The notes below the pieces were generated by a model that saw nothing but the letters and a program-made list of their open reading frames with translations, was not told the DNA's origin and ran no database searches. This document shows positions 5,866 through 7,835 of a stretch of DNA of 7,835 nt, piece after piece. The translations under genes and the position numbers were made by a program. Location: assembly GCA_946886675.1 (NCBI GenBank), contig CAMPIZ010000064.1, positions 1 through 7,835 on the forward strand, written 5' to 3'. How positions within the stretch are numbered: position 1 is the stretch's first letter; the number at the start of each line of letters is the position of its first letter. This DNA comes from an uncultured Flavobacterium sp. GTDB taxonomy: Bacteria > Bacteroidota > Bacteroidia > Flavobacteriales > Flavobacteriaceae.

Positions 5866-7835
5866 ATGAATTTACTTACCCAAAAATTTAATACAAAACA
5901 CGATACCGCACCATTCAACGGAATAAAAACTGAAGATTTCCTGCCTGCATTTAAGGAAGGGATAACAGTAGCCAGAAAAGAAATTGATGAAATAACTTCT
6001 AATACTGAAGAACCAAACTTTGAAAACACTATAGCCCCGCTCTCCTTTGGCGGCGATATGCTGGAAAGGGTTACTTCTATCTTCTTTAACCTGCATTCTG
6101 CAGAAACCAACGACGAAATACAGAAGATAGCTATGGAAGTTTCGCCTATGCTTTCTGAATTTGGTAATGATGTAAGGCTGAACAAAACGCTGTTTGAAAA
6201 AGTAAAAGCTGTTTATAACAAGCGTGAAAGCCTAGACCTTACTATAGAACAGGCAACACTACTTGAAAAAAAATACAAAGGTTTTGCCCGCAATGGCGCT
6301 AACCTGCCCGAAGATAAAAAGGAAAGGCTGCGGGAAATAGACAAACAACTTTCGCAGCTTAGCCTTCAGTTTGGTGAAAATGTACTGGCTGAAACCCATG
6401 CTTTCCAATTGCATATAACAGACGAGAAAGATCTGGCAGGGCTTCCGGAAGGCGCTATTGAAGCAGCACGTGAACTGGCAATGAGCCTTGAAAAAGAAGG
6501 ATGGATATTTACCCTGGACTTCCCAAGCTATTTACCGTTTATGACGTATGCGGACAACCGGGAACTGCGCAAAAAAATGGCTTTAGCCTATGGTGCAAAG
6601 GGTTTCCAGAAAAATGACTTTGACAATAGTGAGATTGTACTGCAAATAGTAAAACTCCGCCATGAACGCGCCAATCTTTTAGGATATAAATCGCATGCCG
6701 ATTTTGTACTGGAAGAGCGTATGGCCGAAAGCCCGGAGAAAGTTAAATCTTTCCTGAGCGATTTATTAGAAAAGGCAAAACCTGCAGCTCAAAAAGAATT
6801 TGCAGAACTAAGTGCTTTTGCAAAAGAAACAGATGGGATTGACCAGCTTGAAAAATGGGATGGTGCATACTATTCTGAAAAATTAAAGCAAAAACTATTT
6901 AACCTTGATGATGAAAAGCTTAAACCTTACTTTGAGCTCGATAAAGTACTAAACGGTGCTTTTACCATTTCCGGAAGGCTTTATGGAATTTCGTTTACAG
7001 AAGTTTTTGATATTGATAAATATCACAAGGATGTAAGGACTTATGAAGTAAAAGATGAAAATGGCAATCTCGTTGCTGTATTTTATGCCGACTTTTTCCC
7101 AAGAAAAGGCAAGCGAAATGGCGCCTGGATGACGTCTTATAAATCACAATTTATAAAAGACGGTATAAACCACAGGCCGCATGTTTCTATAGTTTGCAAC
7201 TTTACTAAACCTACAGAAACCAAACCTTCACTTCTCACATTTAACGAAGTAACGACCCTTTTCCACGAATTTGGACATGCGCTTCATGGCATGCTTGCAA
7301 ATACGGTTTATCCGGGATTATCGGGCACCAGCGTGTATTGGGATTTTGTAGAACTTCCAAGCCAGATTATGGAAAACTGGTGCTATGAGCCGGAAGCGCT
7401 TGCACTATTTGCGCACCATTACAAAACCGGAGAAGTTATTCCTATGGAATACATTAACAAGATAAAAGATAGCGCTTCCTTCCTGGAAGGTATGGCCACT
7501 ATGAGGCAGCTTAGCTTCGGTATGCTTGATATGGGTTGGCATGGGCAGGACCCCAGTCTTATTAATGATGTAAAAACTTTTGAAATGGAGCAGTTTGGCC
7601 CAACACAGCTTTATCCGGATGTGCCGGAAAATGCTATGAGCACAGCCTTCTCTCACATATTTCAGGGAGGGTATTCATCAGGGTATTACAGTTACAAATG
7701 GGCAGAAGTTCTTGATGCCGATGCATTTGAACACTTTAAGGAAAAAGGAATTTTTGACAAAGAAACTGCTGCTAAATTCAAAGAGTATATACTCTCCAAA
7801 GGTGGTACGGAGCATCCTATGACATTGTACAAACG
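5866..7835 (+). CDS. M3-family zinc oligopeptidase, Dcp/OpdA type (3' end outside window)
   Basis: This is a cytoplasmic thimet-oligopeptidase-like zinc metallopeptidase, probably a dipeptidyl carboxypeptidase (Dcp) or oligopeptidase A homologue that degrades short peptides. I translated the frame from ATG 5866 to the window end: 656 codons with no stop or frameshift. The first ~440 residues are the helical M3 N-terminal region. The zinc site is FHEFGHALHG with HEFGH at 467-471, and the third ligand is Glu496 in FVELPSQ. This spacing matches E. coli Dcp (His469, His473, Glu498). The substrate-binding segment SHIFQGGYSSGYYSYKW (597-613) supplies the conserved His and Tyr residues. The last visible residues, GGTEHPMTLYKR, correspond to the end of the family (GG...LYxRFRG), so only about 20 residues are cut off. 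There is no signal peptide or lipobox, unlike the exported M3 lipoproteins of some Bacteroidetes. It has its own promoter downstream of the purKE terminator. Confidence 0.93.
   Translation, partial: MNLLTQKFNTKHDTAPFNGIKTEDFLPAFKEGITVARKEIDEITSNTEEPNFENTIAPLSFGGDMLERVTSIFFNLHSAETNDEIQKIAMEVSPMLSEFGNDVRLNKTLFEKVKAVYNKRESLDLTIEQATLLEKKYKGFARNGANLPEDKKERLREIDKQLSQLSLQFGENVLAETHAFQLHITDEKDLAGLPEGAIEAARELAMSLEKEGWIFTLDFPSYLPFMTYADNRELRKKMALAYGAKGFQKNDFDNSEIVLQIVKLRHERANLLGYKSHADFVLEERMAESPEKVKSFLSDLLEKAKPAAQKEFAELSAFAKETDGIDQLEKWDGAYYSEKLKQKLFNLDDEKLKPYFELDKVLNGAFTISGRLYGISFTEVFDIDKYHKDVRTYEVKDENGNLVAVFYADFFPRKGKRNGAWMTSYKSQFIKDGINHRPHVSIVCNFTKPTETKPSLLTFNEVTTLFHEFGHALHGMLANTVYPGLSGTSVYWDFVELPSQIMENWCYEPEALALFAHHYKTGEVIPMEYINKIKDSASFLEGMATMRQLSFGMLDMGWHGQDPSLINDVKTFEMEQFGPTQLYPDVPENAMSTAFSHIFQGGYSSGYYSYKWAEVLDADAFEHFKEKGIFDKETAAKFKEYILSKGGTEHPMTLYK

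Noticed and set aside
5859..6185. Minus-strand frames of 108 and 74 residues at the start of the peptidase gene
   Set aside because: The plus strand here encodes the continuous N-terminal domain of an M3 peptidase, so these are shadow frames.
1..7835. Mobile element, CRISPR array, toxin-antitoxin or defence system
   Set aside because: I saw no transposase or integrase, no tRNA or attachment-site duplication, no regularly spaced repeats, and no unaccounted ORF of coding quality. Base composition appears even across the window.

Overview
The window looks like chromosomal DNA of a Bacteroidetes bacterium, most likely a Flavobacterium-like member of the Flavobacteriia. It is AT-rich. Start codons mostly lack Shine-Dalgarno sequences and have short A-rich leaders. 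All four predicted promoters carry the Bacteroidetes -7 element TAnnTTTG or a one-base variant of it. The protein families present are also typical of that group. The taxonomic call is an inference from these signals, not from a marker gene.

Layout, left to right. (1) Positions 1-1085, plus strand: the C-terminal ~90% of a DctA-type dicarboxylate:cation symporter, cut by the left edge. (2) 1082-2362, minus: a 12-TM major facilitator of the EntS/MFS_3 type. It converges on the symporter gene, and the two stop codons share one TTAA. (3) 2432-3895, minus: a 487-residue GH130-type mannoside phosphorylase/hydrolase with a helical N-terminal extension. (4) 3896-4092: a 197-bp divergent promoter region. 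(5) 4093-5253 and 5265-5747, plus: purK and purE, a two-gene purine operon closed by a strong hairpin terminator at 5754-5780. (6) 5866 to the right edge, plus: an M3-family zinc oligopeptidase of the Dcp/OpdA type, missing only about its last 20 residues.

PurK and PurE work together: PurK makes N5-CAIR from AIR, bicarbonate and ATP, and PurE rearranges it to CAIR in de novo purine synthesis. The other genes (organic acid uptake, efflux, mannoside metabolism, peptide breakdown) show no obvious shared pathway. Each has its own predicted promoter where the upstream region is visible. The purKE unit, the MFS gene and the GH130 gene therefore look like independent transcription units.

I found no mobile element, CRISPR array, tRNA, rRNA, riboswitch or defence system. 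The region reads as ordinary core-genome content. The points worth a second look are modest: the shared-stop convergent overlap, the GH130 extra domains, an inverted repeat inside the purK promoter, a short loop in the symporter, and a 14-bp direct repeat flanking the MFS gene.
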